A stretch of 34,473 nt of DNA from Microcaldota archaeon. GTDB taxonomy: Archaea; Micrarchaeota; Micrarchaeia; Micrarchaeales; CABMGC01. The stretch is taken from NCBI GenBank assembly GCA_021801765.1, contig JAJYXO010000019.1, positions 1-34,473 of the forward strand, read 5' to 3'. Shown here one piece after another: positions 23,487-31,869 of the stretch (within the stretch, counting starts at the first letter, position 1; each line of letters starts with the position of its first letter). The translations under genes and the position numbers were made by a program. Under the pieces are notes generated by a model. That model was not told where the DNA came from and ran no database searches. It worked only from the letters and a program-made list of their open reading frames with translations.

Positions 23487-24176
23487 TCACTTTTTGATGC
23501 CAAGATGTGGAAGTATCTCGCGCAGGTCTTTTTTCTCTATCACTACATCTGCCGCTGCGCGCACCTTCTCCTTGTAGCTGTTAAACGCAATCGCAAGCCC
23601 TACTCTTTCGAAAACAGCCATATCATTCACATCATCTCCAACATAGGCGCATTCCTTCATACCCACCTTATTAAGCTGCGCTAGGTACTTCACGAACTTC
23701 ACCTTATCTTTGTAGTCGGTTGCCAGGAGCTTCCAATCCTTCAATATGCCATTTTCATCGAATTTGAAATCGCAGTGCGCAAGAGTGTCATCGATTCCAA
23801 GCTCGATTTTGGCCCTCCTGGCAAGTGCGCCAAAGCTGCCGCTTACTGCGCTTGTCACAATATCATTCCTGCTTAGCGTTGAGACTGTCTCTACTGCTCC
23901 GGCCATGAATTTGCGTGAATTTATGACCTCCTCGAATGTTTTTTGATCGAGTCCTTTTGCTTTGAGCACGCAGCATGCTGCTTCAGTCCATTCGTTGTAC
24001 GACCTGAAGCCCTTCCTCATGTAGAGCTCCTTGAGCCTCTCATGCAGGTCATATATGTCCAACCTTTCGAAGAGGCTGTCCCACGAGCTGGCTGCCACGT
24101 TGTCTTCCCTGCGGGCAATCTCAGGCTTCTCAAAAATCACCCCATCTATATCGAAGATGACTATCTTGTATTGCAT
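23487..24176 (-). CDS. HAD-superfamily phosphatase (SerB-like), copy 1
   Basis: A 229-residue haloacid-dehalogenase-type hydrolase. Motif I FDIDGV (nucleophile D9, acid D11), motif II SAVSGS, the motif III lysine in DYKDKVKF and motif IV VGDDVND are all present, with a helical C1 cap between residues 20 and 80. The pattern is that of phosphoserine-phosphatase-like enzymes, but the cap lacks a residue set that would fix the substrate. It is divergent from a paralogue at 24281. A TATA-like element at about 24196-24210 is 27 bases from the ATG, giving a leaderless transcript. Substrate unknown. Confidence 0.85.
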   Translation of the reverse strand: MQYKIVIFDIDGVIFEKPEIARREDNVAASSWDSLFERLDIYDLHERLKELYMRKGFRSYNEWTEAACCVLKAKGLDQKTFEEVINSRKFMAGAVETVSTLSRNDIVTSAVSGSFGALARRAKIELGIDDTLAHCDFKFDENGILKDWKLLATDYKDKVKFVKYLAQLNKVGMKECAYVGDDVNDMAVFERVGLAIAFNSYKEKVRAAADVVIEKKDLREILPHLGIKK

Positions 24177-24195
24177 GATGATAGTTGGATGGAAA

Positions 24196-24251
24196 CTAAT
24201 AAGAATTTGCCAGATAGGAGAGACGCAGCCAGAAGAATAGCTATTTATTAC
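24196..24251. promoter_or_regulatory. Divergent promoters of the two HAD genes
   Basis: The minus-strand TATA-like TCTTATTAG is centred near 24203, 27 bases from the ATG at 24176. The plus-strand TATA-like CTATTTATTA at 24241-24250 predicts a start near 24273, just before the ATG at 24281 and downstream of the alternative ATG at 24257. Confidence 0.45.
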
Positions 24252-24280
24252 TGAAGATGCAAATTGATTATAGTGTTCCT

Positions 24281-25033
24281 ATGCTTAAGGTTGCGATGTT
24301 CGACCTTGACGGTGTGGTTTTTCAGAGCCCAAGCACATGGGAGAGAATATTCGCAGATTTAGGATTGCAGGATTTGCACGATAGGCTCGAAGGTAGATTC
24401 CAGAGAGGAGAGTTTAGGTCATACTTAGATTGGTCCACGGCTGCGTTGGAGGAGATAAAGGCTGCGGGGCTTAAGAAAGATGCATTCGATGCGATAATAA
24501 ATGAGAGGCAGTTGTCAAAGGGAGCGAAGGAGACTTTTGAAGCCTTGGGAAAATGGGGCATAAAGACTGCTGCCATAAGCGGCGGATTTGTGGAGCTTGC
24601 AGAAAGAGCGAGGATGGAGTTAGGGATAGACTACGCATTTGCGCATGTTAGGATGGGATTCGGCAAGCGTAGCAATATGCTTGAATCGTGGAATATGTAT
24701 GAAACTGATTATTCTGACAAGCTTGTGGTAGCAAGATTTGTATCAAAGCTTTACTCTGCAGATATGAGCGAATGTGCATATGTAGGGGACGGGCTTAATG
24801 ACATTCCAGTTTTCAGGGAGGTTGGCATGGGTATTGCTTTCAACAGCAGGAAGGAAGAGGTAAGGAAAGCGGCACATACAGTGGTAGACGGAGATAATCT
24901 ATCAGATATACTGCTGCATTTGGGGTTGAAGCGTATAAAGAGAGGCGTTTCACCTGATACGGAGGCTATGAAAGACCTTGGAAGGCGGGCAAGGCCTTTA
25001 GGTGTAAAGAAGGCGAGGAATAAGGTATCGTAG
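24281..25033 (+). CDS. HAD-superfamily phosphatase (SerB-like), copy 2
   Basis: Paralogue of the gene at 23487-24176, 250 residues from the ATG at 24281. Motif I FDLDGV (D8, D10), motif II AISGG, motif III lysine in DYSDKLVV and motif IV VGDGLND are intact. The two proteins align through the cap (LHDRLEGRFQRGEFRSYLDW against LHERLKELYMRKGFRSYNEW) and the GIAFNSRKEEVR segment. This copy carries a basic C-terminal extension of about 30 residues (RRARPLGVKKARNK) that the other lacks. An ATG at 24257 is in frame, but the TATA spacing favours 24281. The substrate is unknown; the divergent duplication suggests either two related substrates or a heteromeric enzyme. Confidence 0.83.
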   Translation: MLKVAMFDLDGVVFQSPSTWERIFADLGLQDLHDRLEGRFQRGEFRSYLDWSTAALEEIKAAGLKKDAFDAIINERQLSKGAKETFEALGKWGIKTAAISGGFVELAERARMELGIDYAFAHVRMGFGKRSNMLESWNMYETDYSDKLVVARFVSKLYSADMSECAYVGDGLNDIPVFREVGMGIAFNSRKEEVRKAAHTVVDGDNLSDILLHLGLKRIKRGVSPDTEAMKDLGRRARPLGVKKARNKVS

Positions 25034-25083
25034 CGTTGATGTGCTGCGTAGATTTTTTAAGAAGATAAGTAGATATATTGCAT

Positions 25084-26064
25084 ATGAGGATTGTTTCGCT
25101 TCTTCCAAGTGCTACAGAGATGCTCTATCTTCTTGGGCTTGATAATATGCTTCATGGGGTAAGCTATGAATGTGATTATCCTGTCGAGGCAAGGTCAAAG
25201 GCGATAGTAGTAAAGCCACGCATAAACACTGAAGGTAAAACGCAGGGAGAGATAGATAGCGAGGTTTCATCTTTCATGAGAGAAGGGAAGCAGCTCTATA
25301 TGGTAGATATGGAGGCAATACGCAGCATAAAGCCAGACATAGTCATAACGCAAGATCTCTGTGATGTCTGTGCCATATCGATGAAGGATGTTGTAAAGGC
25401 TACTGAAGACCTCTCGAAGGAATGCGAAGTTATCTCTATGCAACCGAAGAGCATAGGGGAGATGCTCGATGATATTATCAGGATAGGCAAGGCTTGCAGA
25501 GTTGAAAGAAAGGCAGAGGAAGAGGTCGCAAAGCTTAGGGGCAGGATAGAGGCGGTAAAGAGGAGGGCAAAGGAAGCAGGTAAGATACCAAGGGTTTTCT
25601 GCGCTGAGTGGTATGATCCAATATATGCATCAGGACACTGGATTCCTGAGATGGTTAGAATTGCTGGCGGGATAGACAGCCTAGGATGCGAAGGAGGATA
25701 TTCCAGAGTGATAGAGTGGAAGAAGATTGTAGAGTATAGCCCAGAAGTGATGGTGATGATGCCATGCGGCTTTGATGTGGGCAGAGCGATAGCAGATATG
25801 TGGATGATAACCAGAAATGAAGGTTGGAATGGCCTTGATGCCGTACGCGATGGCAGAGTTTATGCTGCTAATGGATCATGGTATTATTCAAGGCATGGGC
25901 CGCGGCTGATTGACGGACTGGAGTATCTTGCAAAGATGATACATCCGGAGGTTTTTGGAAGCGAGCTGCCTGAAGAAGCTGCGGTAAGAATAACCGATGG
26001 CAGAATAAGGGGAGCCAACCTATTTGCCATGATGCCGTATGAGAAGCAGCAACTTCTGGAATAA
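25084..26064 (+). CDS. BtuF/FepB-type periplasmic-binding fold protein without signal peptide
   Basis: A 326-residue protein of the COG0614 substrate-binding fold (cobalamin/Fe-siderophore type). MRIVSLLPSATEMLYLLGL is the standard first strand-helix, IKPDIVITQDLCDVC follows, then a long backbone helix (about 140-170), VFCAEWYDPIYASGHWIPEMV, and the second lobe with DAVRDGRVYAANGSWYYSRHGPRL read in parts. There is no N-terminal signal or lipobox, and no permease or ATPase gene is adjacent, so it may act in the cytoplasm. A CDVC pair could bind metal. A TTG at 25078 is in frame, but TATA-like TTTTTTAAG at 25052-25060 gives a start at the ATG of 25084. Confidence 0.8.
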   Translation: MRIVSLLPSATEMLYLLGLDNMLHGVSYECDYPVEARSKAIVVKPRINTEGKTQGEIDSEVSSFMREGKQLYMVDMEAIRSIKPDIVITQDLCDVCAISMKDVVKATEDLSKECEVISMQPKSIGEMLDDIIRIGKACRVERKAEEEVAKLRGRIEAVKRRAKEAGKIPRVFCAEWYDPIYASGHWIPEMVRIAGGIDSLGCEGGYSRVIEWKKIVEYSPEVMVMMPCGFDVGRAIADMWMITRNEGWNGLDAVRDGRVYAANGSWYYSRHGPRLIDGLEYLAKMIHPEVFGSELPEEAAVRITDGRIRGANLFAMMPYEKQQLLE

Positions 26065-26125
26065 GAAGGTATTTATTCGTTTGCGCATATAATTCTTCTA
26101 TCTAATTAGGTAGCTCAGTGTTTTG

Positions 26126-26665
26126 ATGGCTAAGGAAAAAAGCGATAAGGAGAGGAAGGAGGCAAGCATAATAAGAATTGCAGGCAGGGATATTAACGGA
26201 AGGTATAGGATAGTGAGGGCGCTGACGCAGATAAAAGGAATAGGGCAAAATATGGCATTTGCTATGGCCTTAGTCTATAGCCAGAAGTACGGCGTAAGCA
26301 GTGAAGTAGAGATAGGATCGCTTACTGATGAACAGCTAGCCAATCTTGAAGGCGTTATAAAGGAGCCATGGAAGGGAGGCATACCGCTCTTTCTGATGAA
26401 CAGAAGGAAGGATATGGGTACAGGGGCGGACATCCACTTGGTAGGGACTGATCTCACGGTGCAGGTAAGGCAAGATATAGAGCACGATATAAGGATACAG
26501 ACATGGAGGGGATTCAGGCACCAGTATGGGCAGAAGGTAAGAGGACAAAGGACAAGGTCCACAGGAAGAACTGGAGCAACAATAGGGGTCATGAAGAAGT
26601 CAGTGCAGGCACTTGCAACTGGACAGGCAAAGGCGCCGGAAGAGAAGCCTAAAGAAACGAAGTGA
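26126..26665 (+). CDS. rps13: 30S ribosomal protein uS13
   Basis: Small-subunit head protein contacting the 50S subunit and P-site tRNA. It has 179 residues from the ATG at 26126; the TTG one codon upstream is in frame but less likely. Archaeal features are IIRIAGRDINGRYRIVRALTQIKGIG (in parts), a central DxxxxIxxDIRIQTWRGFRH region, and the basic GQKVRGQRTRSTGRTG tail that binds rRNA. The last 20 residues (TGQAKAPEEKPKETK) are a charged extension beyond the usual end, presumably flexible. It begins the uS13-uS4-uS11 cluster, 5 bases ahead of uS4. A TATA-like CATATAATTC lies at 26086-26095. Confidence 0.95.
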   Translation: MAKEKSDKERKEASIIRIAGRDINGRYRIVRALTQIKGIGQNMAFAMALVYSQKYGVSSEVEIGSLTDEQLANLEGVIKEPWKGGIPLFLMNRRKDMGTGADIHLVGTDLTVQVRQDIEHDIRIQTWRGFRHQYGQKVRGQRTRSTGRTGATIGVMKKSVQALATGQAKAPEEKPKETK

Positions 26666-26670
26666 TCTGA

Positions 26671-27216
26671 ATGGGAGCACCAAGAAGAAACAGAAGGAAG
26701 TACGAGAAGCCTTCTTCTATATGGAATAAGCAGAGGATAGAGGAAGAGCACAAGCTCAAGGAGAGCTACGGGCTTAAGAACCTGAAGGAGCTCTGGAAAG
26801 CGACAAGCGAAATAAGAAGGGTAAAGAGGAATGCCAGGGATGTGCTCTCTGGGAGGAGCTCAGCGAATACAGGGTCAGATATCATAGCAAGGCTTTCTAG
26901 ATTCAACATAGTTAAAGAAGACGCGATAGCTGACGATCTCCTTGTACTTAAACCAGAGGCGATACTTGAGAGAAGGCTGCAGACAATAGTATACAGAAAA
27001 GGCATGTCGAAAAGCATCAAGCAAGCAAGGCAACTGATAGCGCATGGATTCATATCGATCAGCGGCAGAAGGGTAAAATCGCCAGGATACCTGGTAAGCA
27101 GGGCAGAGGAAGGCAACATAGGATATTACAAGCAGATAAAGATTGAGACACCGCCTCCTGCTGCAGAAGCCCCGCAAGTTGAGGATGCGAAGGAGGGAGA
27201 AGGAGAGGCTGCGTAA
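26671..27216 (+). CDS. rps4: 30S ribosomal protein uS4
   Basis: Primary 16S-binding assembly protein. It has 181 residues. The archaeal start [14 protein letters not shown], the helical body, then the S4 RNA-binding domain: [44 protein letters not shown], seen in parts ([36 protein letters not shown]). The C-terminus is an acidic, Pro/Ala/Glu-rich tail ([18 protein letters not shown]) contrasting with the basic body. There are 5 bases between the uS13 stop and this ATG, with no clear Shine-Dalgarno, so coupling is likely. Confidence 0.95.
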   Translation: MGAPRRNRRKYEKPSSIWNKQRIEEEHKLKESYGLKNLKELWKATSEIRRVKRNARDVLSGRSSANTGSDIIARLSRFNIVKEDAIADDLLVLKPEAILERRLQTIVYRKGMSKSIKQARQLIAHGFISISGRRVKSPGYLVSRAEEGNIGYYKQIKIETPPPAAEAPQVEDAKEGEGEAA

Positions 27217-27217
27217 G

Positions 27218-27736
27218 ATGGCAAAAAAATCAGTAAAAGGCAGGGAAAAGCCTAAACAGCAGGAGCAGAGCAAGACAGAGCAGCAGGTAAAGAAAGGGGA
27301 GCATTCCTACGAGGAGGAGGTAGCTCAGGCGCAGGAGAAGCACAAGCAGAAGGGCACAAGATGGGGAGTAGCGCATATCTTCTCATCCAAAAACAACACG
27401 ATAATAACGCTTACAGACCTTTCAGGCGCGGAGACAGTCGCGGTAGGAAGCGGGGGCATGGTAGTTGACGCTGACCATGAGGAAGGATCGCCTTACGCAG
27501 CCACGCAGGCAGCTTACAAGGTCGCATCCAAGGCTATTGAGAAAGGAATAACGCATATAAACATAAAGATAAGGGCAACAGGAGGCCATGGATCGAAGAC
27601 TCCGGGACATGGGGCACAGTCAGTTGTGAGGGCATTGGCCAGGAGCGGGTTTAAGATAGGAAGCATAGAAGATGTAACTCCAATACCGACAGATACTACT
27701 AAGAGACCTGGAGGTAGAAGGGGAAGGAGAGTCTGA
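27218..27736 (+). CDS. rps11: 30S ribosomal protein uS11
   Basis: Platform protein near the E site. It has 172 residues from the ATG at 27218, only one base after the uS4 stop codon. The conserved core runs from [26 protein letters not shown] through [13 protein letters not shown] to a basic GGRRGRRV end. The first 45 residues are a Lys/Gln/Glu-rich extension ([20 protein letters not shown]) not typical of uS11. An in-frame ATG at 27143 inside uS4 would add a basic artefact and is rejected. In many archaea rpoD and eL18 follow; here the cluster ends and an opposite-strand gene follows. Confidence 0.94.
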   Translation: MAKKSVKGREKPKQQEQSKTEQQVKKGEHSYEEEVAQAQEKHKQKGTRWGVAHIFSSKNNTIITLTDLSGAETVAVGSGGMVVDADHEEGSPYAATQAAYKVASKAIEKGITHINIKIRATGGHGSKTPGHGAQSVVRALARSGFKIGSIEDVTPIPTDTTKRPGGRRGRRV

Positions 27737-27819
27737 AACTGCATATGCCCGAGTATTCTTCTTTGATCTAGCGTAGATGCGCATGCCTATTGCATATATC
27801 CAGCTTGCAGGTTTGAATG

Positions 27820-28629
27820 TTAAGGATTGTAGAACTGCAGGTAGATTGAGTTGGATACAGTAGCGAATGTTCCTGTAACCAGAACATTTCCAGGATTTTG
27901 CCTTGAGATGTATACTGTGGCATTTCCATTTGAGTTCGTGTTCTCATATTCAGTGGATATCTCAGAAGGCGCCCTCTCTGCGCTAAACTCCACCGTAGCG
28001 CCTCCTAGAGGATACCCAAATATTTCAACAGTTGCTACTACAGGATAATTGCTCAGTCCGGCAGGTACACGCGTTGCTTGCGCGCTCAGATGGACTGATG
28101 GCTGTAGAGAGGCTATTGGGCCAGAGCTAACTTTTGCAAAGAATGTCCCAGTATATCTCTGAAGTACGGTGTTAGAACAGCTCCCGGATAGCTCAGTGCA
28201 GGTATAGGCAGTTAAATTAATCGAACCGCTCTCAGTATGGCCCCCTGCTGCGCTTCCGGAGAGTATCATGGTGCATAGGATGCTTCCTCCAGGAAGCACA
28301 TAGTCAGGTATGCATGTAGCTGATGCAGAGCCTGCATTGCTCGTGTTTATGCTTATCATCACATTCTCCACAGGGTATTCCTGTGAATTTGAGAGGAGAA
28401 GGGAAGACTCGGTTATCGTATTTGAATTTATAAGTATGGCCTTGCAGGAAAGGCCAGAGGAGATAGTGCATGAATAAGGGGGAATGTTGGCAGGCGCGAG
28501 CGCAAATACAAAGAGTAGTACTGCAGCTATTACGATTACAAGTATAGCCCAGCCATATACGGTAAGGAATTCCACCGTTGATTGGATAGGCATCTGGCAC
28601 ATGCAGGCATGATCCTCTTTGTTTCCCAC
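27820..28629 (-). CDS. Class III signal (pilin-like) surface protein with Ig-like tail
   Basis: A 269-residue protein from a GTG at 28629. The prepilin-like signal is a short polar N-terminus, then QSTVEFLTVYGWAILVIVIA and a further hydrophobic run (about 16-43), with cleavage expected before the Gln and the conserved E at +5. Residues 50-170 are Thr/Ser/Cys-rich beta structure with several cysteines (CTISSGLSC, CIP, CTMIL, CTELSGSC) that could form disulfides. Residues about 180-269 look like a bacterial Ig-like (invasin type) domain: VHLSAQATRVPAGLSNYPV, GGATVEFSA and NGNATVYISRQNPG. A TATA-like element at 28652-28664 gives a leaderless GTG start. Possibly a pilus or adhesin subunit. Confidence 0.78.
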   Translation of the reverse strand: MGNKEDHACMCQMPIQSTVEFLTVYGWAILVIVIAAVLLFVFALAPANIPPYSCTISSGLSCKAILINSNTITESSLLLSNSQEYPVENVMISINTSNAGSASATCIPDYVLPGGSILCTMILSGSAAGGHTESGSINLTAYTCTELSGSCSNTVLQRYTGTFFAKVSSGPIASLQPSVHLSAQATRVPAGLSNYPVVATVEIFGYPLGGATVEFSAERAPSEISTEYENTNSNGNATVYISRQNPGNVLVTGTFATVSNSIYLQFYNP

Positions 28630-28768
28630 GCAATACGCTCTCTGTAATTATTTATATTACTTGCCATAAAGCTCTGCAAACATGGCCTTAAGCAAGGAGC
28701 ATCTTCTTTGTGAATAGCTGCACATAACCATTATATACCAAAAAAGGATAAAGTTGTATGTGGCAGAT

Positions 28769-29503
28769 ATGCACTCTACGCATTTTATTATACGCGATAG
28801 AGATGGAAAAACACTCGGCACGATAGGTGCAAGTTCGCTGAGCCATGCCCTGCCATCCCCAAAGGCAAGCAAGTACGAGAAGATGGTAAAACGCTCGTTG
28901 CTCACTGAGGTGGCTAGGTGCGAGCAGAATGGAGTGAACCTGAAGGTATGGGACAATGCTGTCTTCCTGCACCTGGCAAGGGGAAGAGGATGGAAGCCAG
29001 ATTTTATCACAAATAGGACAATAGAAGGCAAGATTGTTGTTTTCGAGCCGCACGGGGGCAGATATCTCCAAAACCATGCAAGGGCATTAGATTACCTTTC
29101 CAAAATCAAGGAGGCTGCGGAGAGATATGGATTATACACTGTGTTGATCTCACATATTGTAAAAGGCGATTTGGAGAGAATAATAGCCCCATTCGAGACA
29201 ACACGGACAAACCGTGGGAATAGGAGATACTTCAATATGGATTCGCTTGGCGCAGGCAGGGAGTTGCTCTCTGGATCAGCTGCCAGGTATGTATGCGTAA
29301 TACAGTGCAAAGGCGGCAGGATAGTTTTGGATAACTTGCTTCCAACAATCGTAGGAAATTCAGTTGAGTATCCAGGGAATCCTATAGAAAAGCTGACTGC
29401 TGAATCTGCAAGCTTTGCATATCGCTACAACAGGCAGTTTAAAGATGCACCACGTGCTGCGATCAATATAGCTTTAAACAACCTCCGTTTGAACAGATAT
29501 TAA
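28769..29503 (+). CDS. Unidentified protein, possible PD-(D/E)XK-type nuclease
   Basis: A 244-residue soluble protein I do not recognise. TATA-like ATTATATACC (28729-28738) predicts a start near 28761. The ATG at 28769 or the GTG at 28760 therefore fits better than the TTG at 28754. Residues about 60-105 read WDNAVFLHLARGRGWKPDF then EGKIVVFEPHGG, a D...E-x-H arrangement on adjacent strands that could be a variant restriction-endonuclease-like active site; this is tentative. A second half has many Arg/Asn residues (TTRTNRGNRRYFN) and no known motif. It stands alone, divergent from the Ig-tailed pilin-like gene. Confidence 0.6.
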   Translation: MHSTHFIIRDRDGKTLGTIGASSLSHALPSPKASKYEKMVKRSLLTEVARCEQNGVNLKVWDNAVFLHLARGRGWKPDFITNRTIEGKIVVFEPHGGRYLQNHARALDYLSKIKEAAERYGLYTVLISHIVKGDLERIIAPFETTRTNRGNRRYFNMDSLGAGRELLSGSAARYVCVIQCKGGRIVLDNLLPTIVGNSVEYPGNPIEKLTAESASFAYRYNRQFKDAPRAAINIALNNLRLNRY

Positions 29504-29570
29504 AGCTTAAGGCTAATCTAAATAAATTTGTAGGGTTTATTGCCATCTGCTCCGGTTTCAGAAGAGCTTA

Positions 29571-31508
29571 CTATCTCTTTACTTTAGCCAGTGCGCTGAA
29601 TATGGCGTTAGATTCAGCATATCCTATGCCATCCTCCTTAAGCTTTACTGCAGCTGAAGAGATCTGTCTATCGAATATAGCTAAGTAATGTAGCTCGCTG
29701 GCAGTTGGTACTTGGTTAAGGCTGCCATGTCCTGGAGTTTCTTCAGTTTCTATTACTGCTCGGGCCCCATCTGCAAGAAGGAAGGCGATGTTTCCTGCCT
29801 CTTCGTAATTTATGCCTCTGTTATTCAAAGCTCTCTGAATAATTACATCCTTCTTGTTTAGAGCTTCCAGCGTCTGTTGCTGTGCAGGAGTGAAAGTAGC
29901 ATTGGGATTATTGAATCCTGGCACTGCTGTTTCTTCCATTGCTATCTCTCCATCAGCAGCTAACAACTGATCTTTGTTCATGCTAGCTGCAGTTTGACTT
30001 GTTATTGCTGTTAAAGGAACAACTGCCTCCTGTGAAACTGTTTTGGTATTAGCGTTTTCCTGCTGCTGTTTCGCTTTAGGCGCAGGGCTTGCAGTATATT
30101 TAGCAGGCGCGATAGGTGTAGCATTCATATCTTCATTAATCTGCACCTTTGGAGTTGTAGCTACAGCGGGCTTATTTGTTTGACCATTATCCTGTTTTAT
30201 GGTCACTGCCTTAGGGCCGCTAGGCATAACAACTGTATATCTTTCTGTAGCTTTGAGGCTGACGTTACCACTGGCTCCAGTTTGATCCGCTTGTAACGTA
30301 GCAGAAGTTTGTGCTGGCATTGAGACATGCCTTGCATTTCTGTCCCCTGTTACTGCAATTAGAGTAGCTGCGATAGCTCCAATGGCTATGCTTTTATTAA
30401 TCCAGCCGTGTAGACTTTTCTTCCTCTGCAGCCTCTTCCTTTTCGCCCTAGATGGAAGGCCAGTTCCTGCTTCGGTCACTTTCTGATGATTGTAGCCTGA
30501 GCTGTCCTTTGGCAGTAGCGGTGCTGTTTCCTTAACAGCTGCCACTGCAGGTCCATCTTCTGATACACCAGATATTGTTTTCACTGCAAGTATCGGCTTT
30601 CGCTTTGCTGACATATATAATGCTACTCCTGCAGCTGCCAATCCTACTCCTAACTCCTCGATTGTCTTAAAGGTTATTCCCTGCGGCACTATTGGAACAG
30701 CATTTCTGACGTACATACCTATCTTATCATCAAACAATGCGCTTGCTGCTCCAGCTGCGAGCACAACACCTCCAATTACTCTCTTCCAGTAATTAGGAGG
30801 CACTTCACGCAAAGTGTATTCTACCTTCTCAGTAGCAGGGTTAGCAGAGGGATTAACTCTGCTTTCTTCGCTTTGTTTCTTTGGCAGGTTTGCTGCTCTT
30901 TCGCATGCTCCTGCATTCTGTACTGCGACTGCCCCATTTGAAACCTGGCTTTCTTGTGAGCCACTGCTTACGTCTTCACTGCGCTCCGCACTCTTGAGAT
31001 CTTTAACTGCCAATAAAGGTGCATCTTCTGTCTGCGAAAGCTGGCTGAAGGCCTGGCCAAGTATCCTTTTTGAGTATGTATATCTCTCAGGAACGCCAAG
31101 ATTCATCTCTCTTGCGACTTTATCTGCGTTTTCCTGCATCACATTTTTAATCTCTTCCTTTGAATCGCTTTCAATATTCTTAAGGCTGCCGAGATCGTAC
31201 TTGTTTACTTTTCCACCGTAAAATTCCTGCTGTATTTTATTTACCAGTTTATAAAGATCTTCCCTTGCCGTCTTTACCTCTTCTGACCTTTCTGCAGAAG
31301 CTACATTTTCGAAACTTCTGCTGTTCTTGGAAACAGTAACTATCTGAAAATTTATTCTATTTACCTCTTCTTGTGTAGGGAGTGATATAGGGCCTTTAGG
31401 TTTTACTTCGGGATAGAACATTGCATTCAGACTATCTCTGATCTTTCCTATGTCCTTCTTTATGGCAGAAGAAGCCATTACCTCTGGGGCTGCAAATACA
31501 CGGGGCAT
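29571..31508 (-). CDS. Unidentified membrane-associated low-complexity protein
   Basis: A 645-residue protein of unknown family. The N-terminal 230 residues are charged and helical, with a partial internal repeat (SAERSEEV at 71-78 and SAERSEDV at 173-180). Hydrophobic segments occur at about 243-259, 286-300 and 369-386, the last behind a very basic stretch (RAKRKRLQRKK, 354-364). The region 390-520 is Pro/Ala/Thr/Gln-rich and probably disordered. The final 130 residues look folded and helical (LEALNKKDVIIQRALNNRG, then IGYAESNAIFSALAK). It reads continuously, with no stop or frameshift. AT-rich TATA-like sequence lies at 31520-31543. It is divergent from the 23S rRNA gene. I cannot assign a role. 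Confidence 0.65.
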   Translation of the reverse strand: MPRVFAAPEVMASSAIKKDIGKIRDSLNAMFYPEVKPKGPISLPTQEEVNRINFQIVTVSKNSRSFENVASAERSEEVKTAREDLYKLVNKIQQEFYGGKVNKYDLGSLKNIESDSKEEIKNVMQENADKVAREMNLGVPERYTYSKRILGQAFSQLSQTEDAPLLAVKDLKSAERSEDVSSGSQESQVSNGAVAVQNAGACERAANLPKKQSEESRVNPSANPATEKVEYTLREVPPNYWKRVIGGVVLAAGAASALFDDKIGMYVRNAVPIVPQGITFKTIEELGVGLAAAGVALYMSAKRKPILAVKTISGVSEDGPAVAAVKETAPLLPKDSSGYNHQKVTEAGTGLPSRAKRKRLQRKKSLHGWINKSIAIGAIAATLIAVTGDRNARHVSMPAQTSATLQADQTGASGNVSLKATERYTVVMPSGPKAVTIKQDNGQTNKPAVATTPKVQINEDMNATPIAPAKYTASPAPKAKQQQENANTKTVSQEAVVPLTAITSQTAASMNKDQLLAADGEIAMEETAVPGFNNPNATFTPAQQQTLEALNKKDVIIQRALNNRGINYEEAGNIAFLLADGARAVIETEETPGHGSLNQVPTASELHYLAIFDRQISSAAVKLKEDGIGYAESNAIFSALAKVKR

Positions 31509-31578
31509 AATACGACCTTTTATTTAAGTAAACTTAATTAATTTTCTCATTTATAAATTTAACTAATAGTAAGAGGAA

Positions 31579-31590
31579 CATTTAAAAAGC
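31579..31590 (+). promoter_or_regulatory. Candidate TATA box for the 23S rRNA transcript
   Basis: CATTTAAAAAGC, with purine-rich AAGAGGAA just upstream as a possible BRE, predicts a start near 31612, about 260 bases before the 23S region. A second candidate, CTTAATAAAC at 31704-31713, would start near 31736. Which one is used cannot be decided from sequence. Confidence 0.4.
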
Positions 31591-31609
31591 CTAAGAAGTT
31601 ACCAGTAGA

Positions 31610-31869
31610 TACTAAATGTGCAATGTTGCTCAGCGAATACTGCCAGAGGCAGTGTAACGAAACAGGTGTTTCAGATATTTAATGGCACATGGCCTGCAGT
31701 AAGCTTAATAAACCCTTTTGGATAAATAATTCTGGTGCTTTAATGGCAACCGCTAGCTCTTAGTGGCAGTGTTTCGAGAGCTACTATTGCTTGATGAGAT
31801 ACATAACTTAGAGCAGAGGCACCGCACGTGAGATTGCAAATGCTGCAATTGATTTGAGTGGAAGCGAGC
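31610..31869 (+). other. 23S rRNA leader with two hairpins, no 16S or spacer tRNA
   Basis: This stretch contains no gene I can support. A stem TAGCTCT/AGAGCTA (31754-31760 with 31777-31783), extended by GCAA/TTGC (31746-31749 with 31787-31790), and a second hairpin ATTGCA/TGCAAT (31833-31838 with 31844-31849) may belong to the pre-rRNA processing region. There is no 16S 3' end (no CCUCC anti-Shine-Dalgarno) and no tRNA-Ala. The 23S gene therefore appears to be transcribed on its own. Confidence 0.45.

Noticed and set aside
27143-27217. Upstream in-frame ATG extending uS11 into uS4
   Set aside because: The added 25 residues are a basic artefact of the uS4 coding frame; an ATG sits immediately after the uS4 stop.
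28657-29077. Two minus-strand frames opposite the gene at 28769
   Set aside because: They are shadows of the plus-strand gene, with Cys/Ser/His-rich sequence and no domain.
31793-31865. C/D-box RNA suggested by TGATGAG near the 23S leader
   Set aside because: No properly placed D box with a terminal stem was found; C-box-like strings are common by chance.
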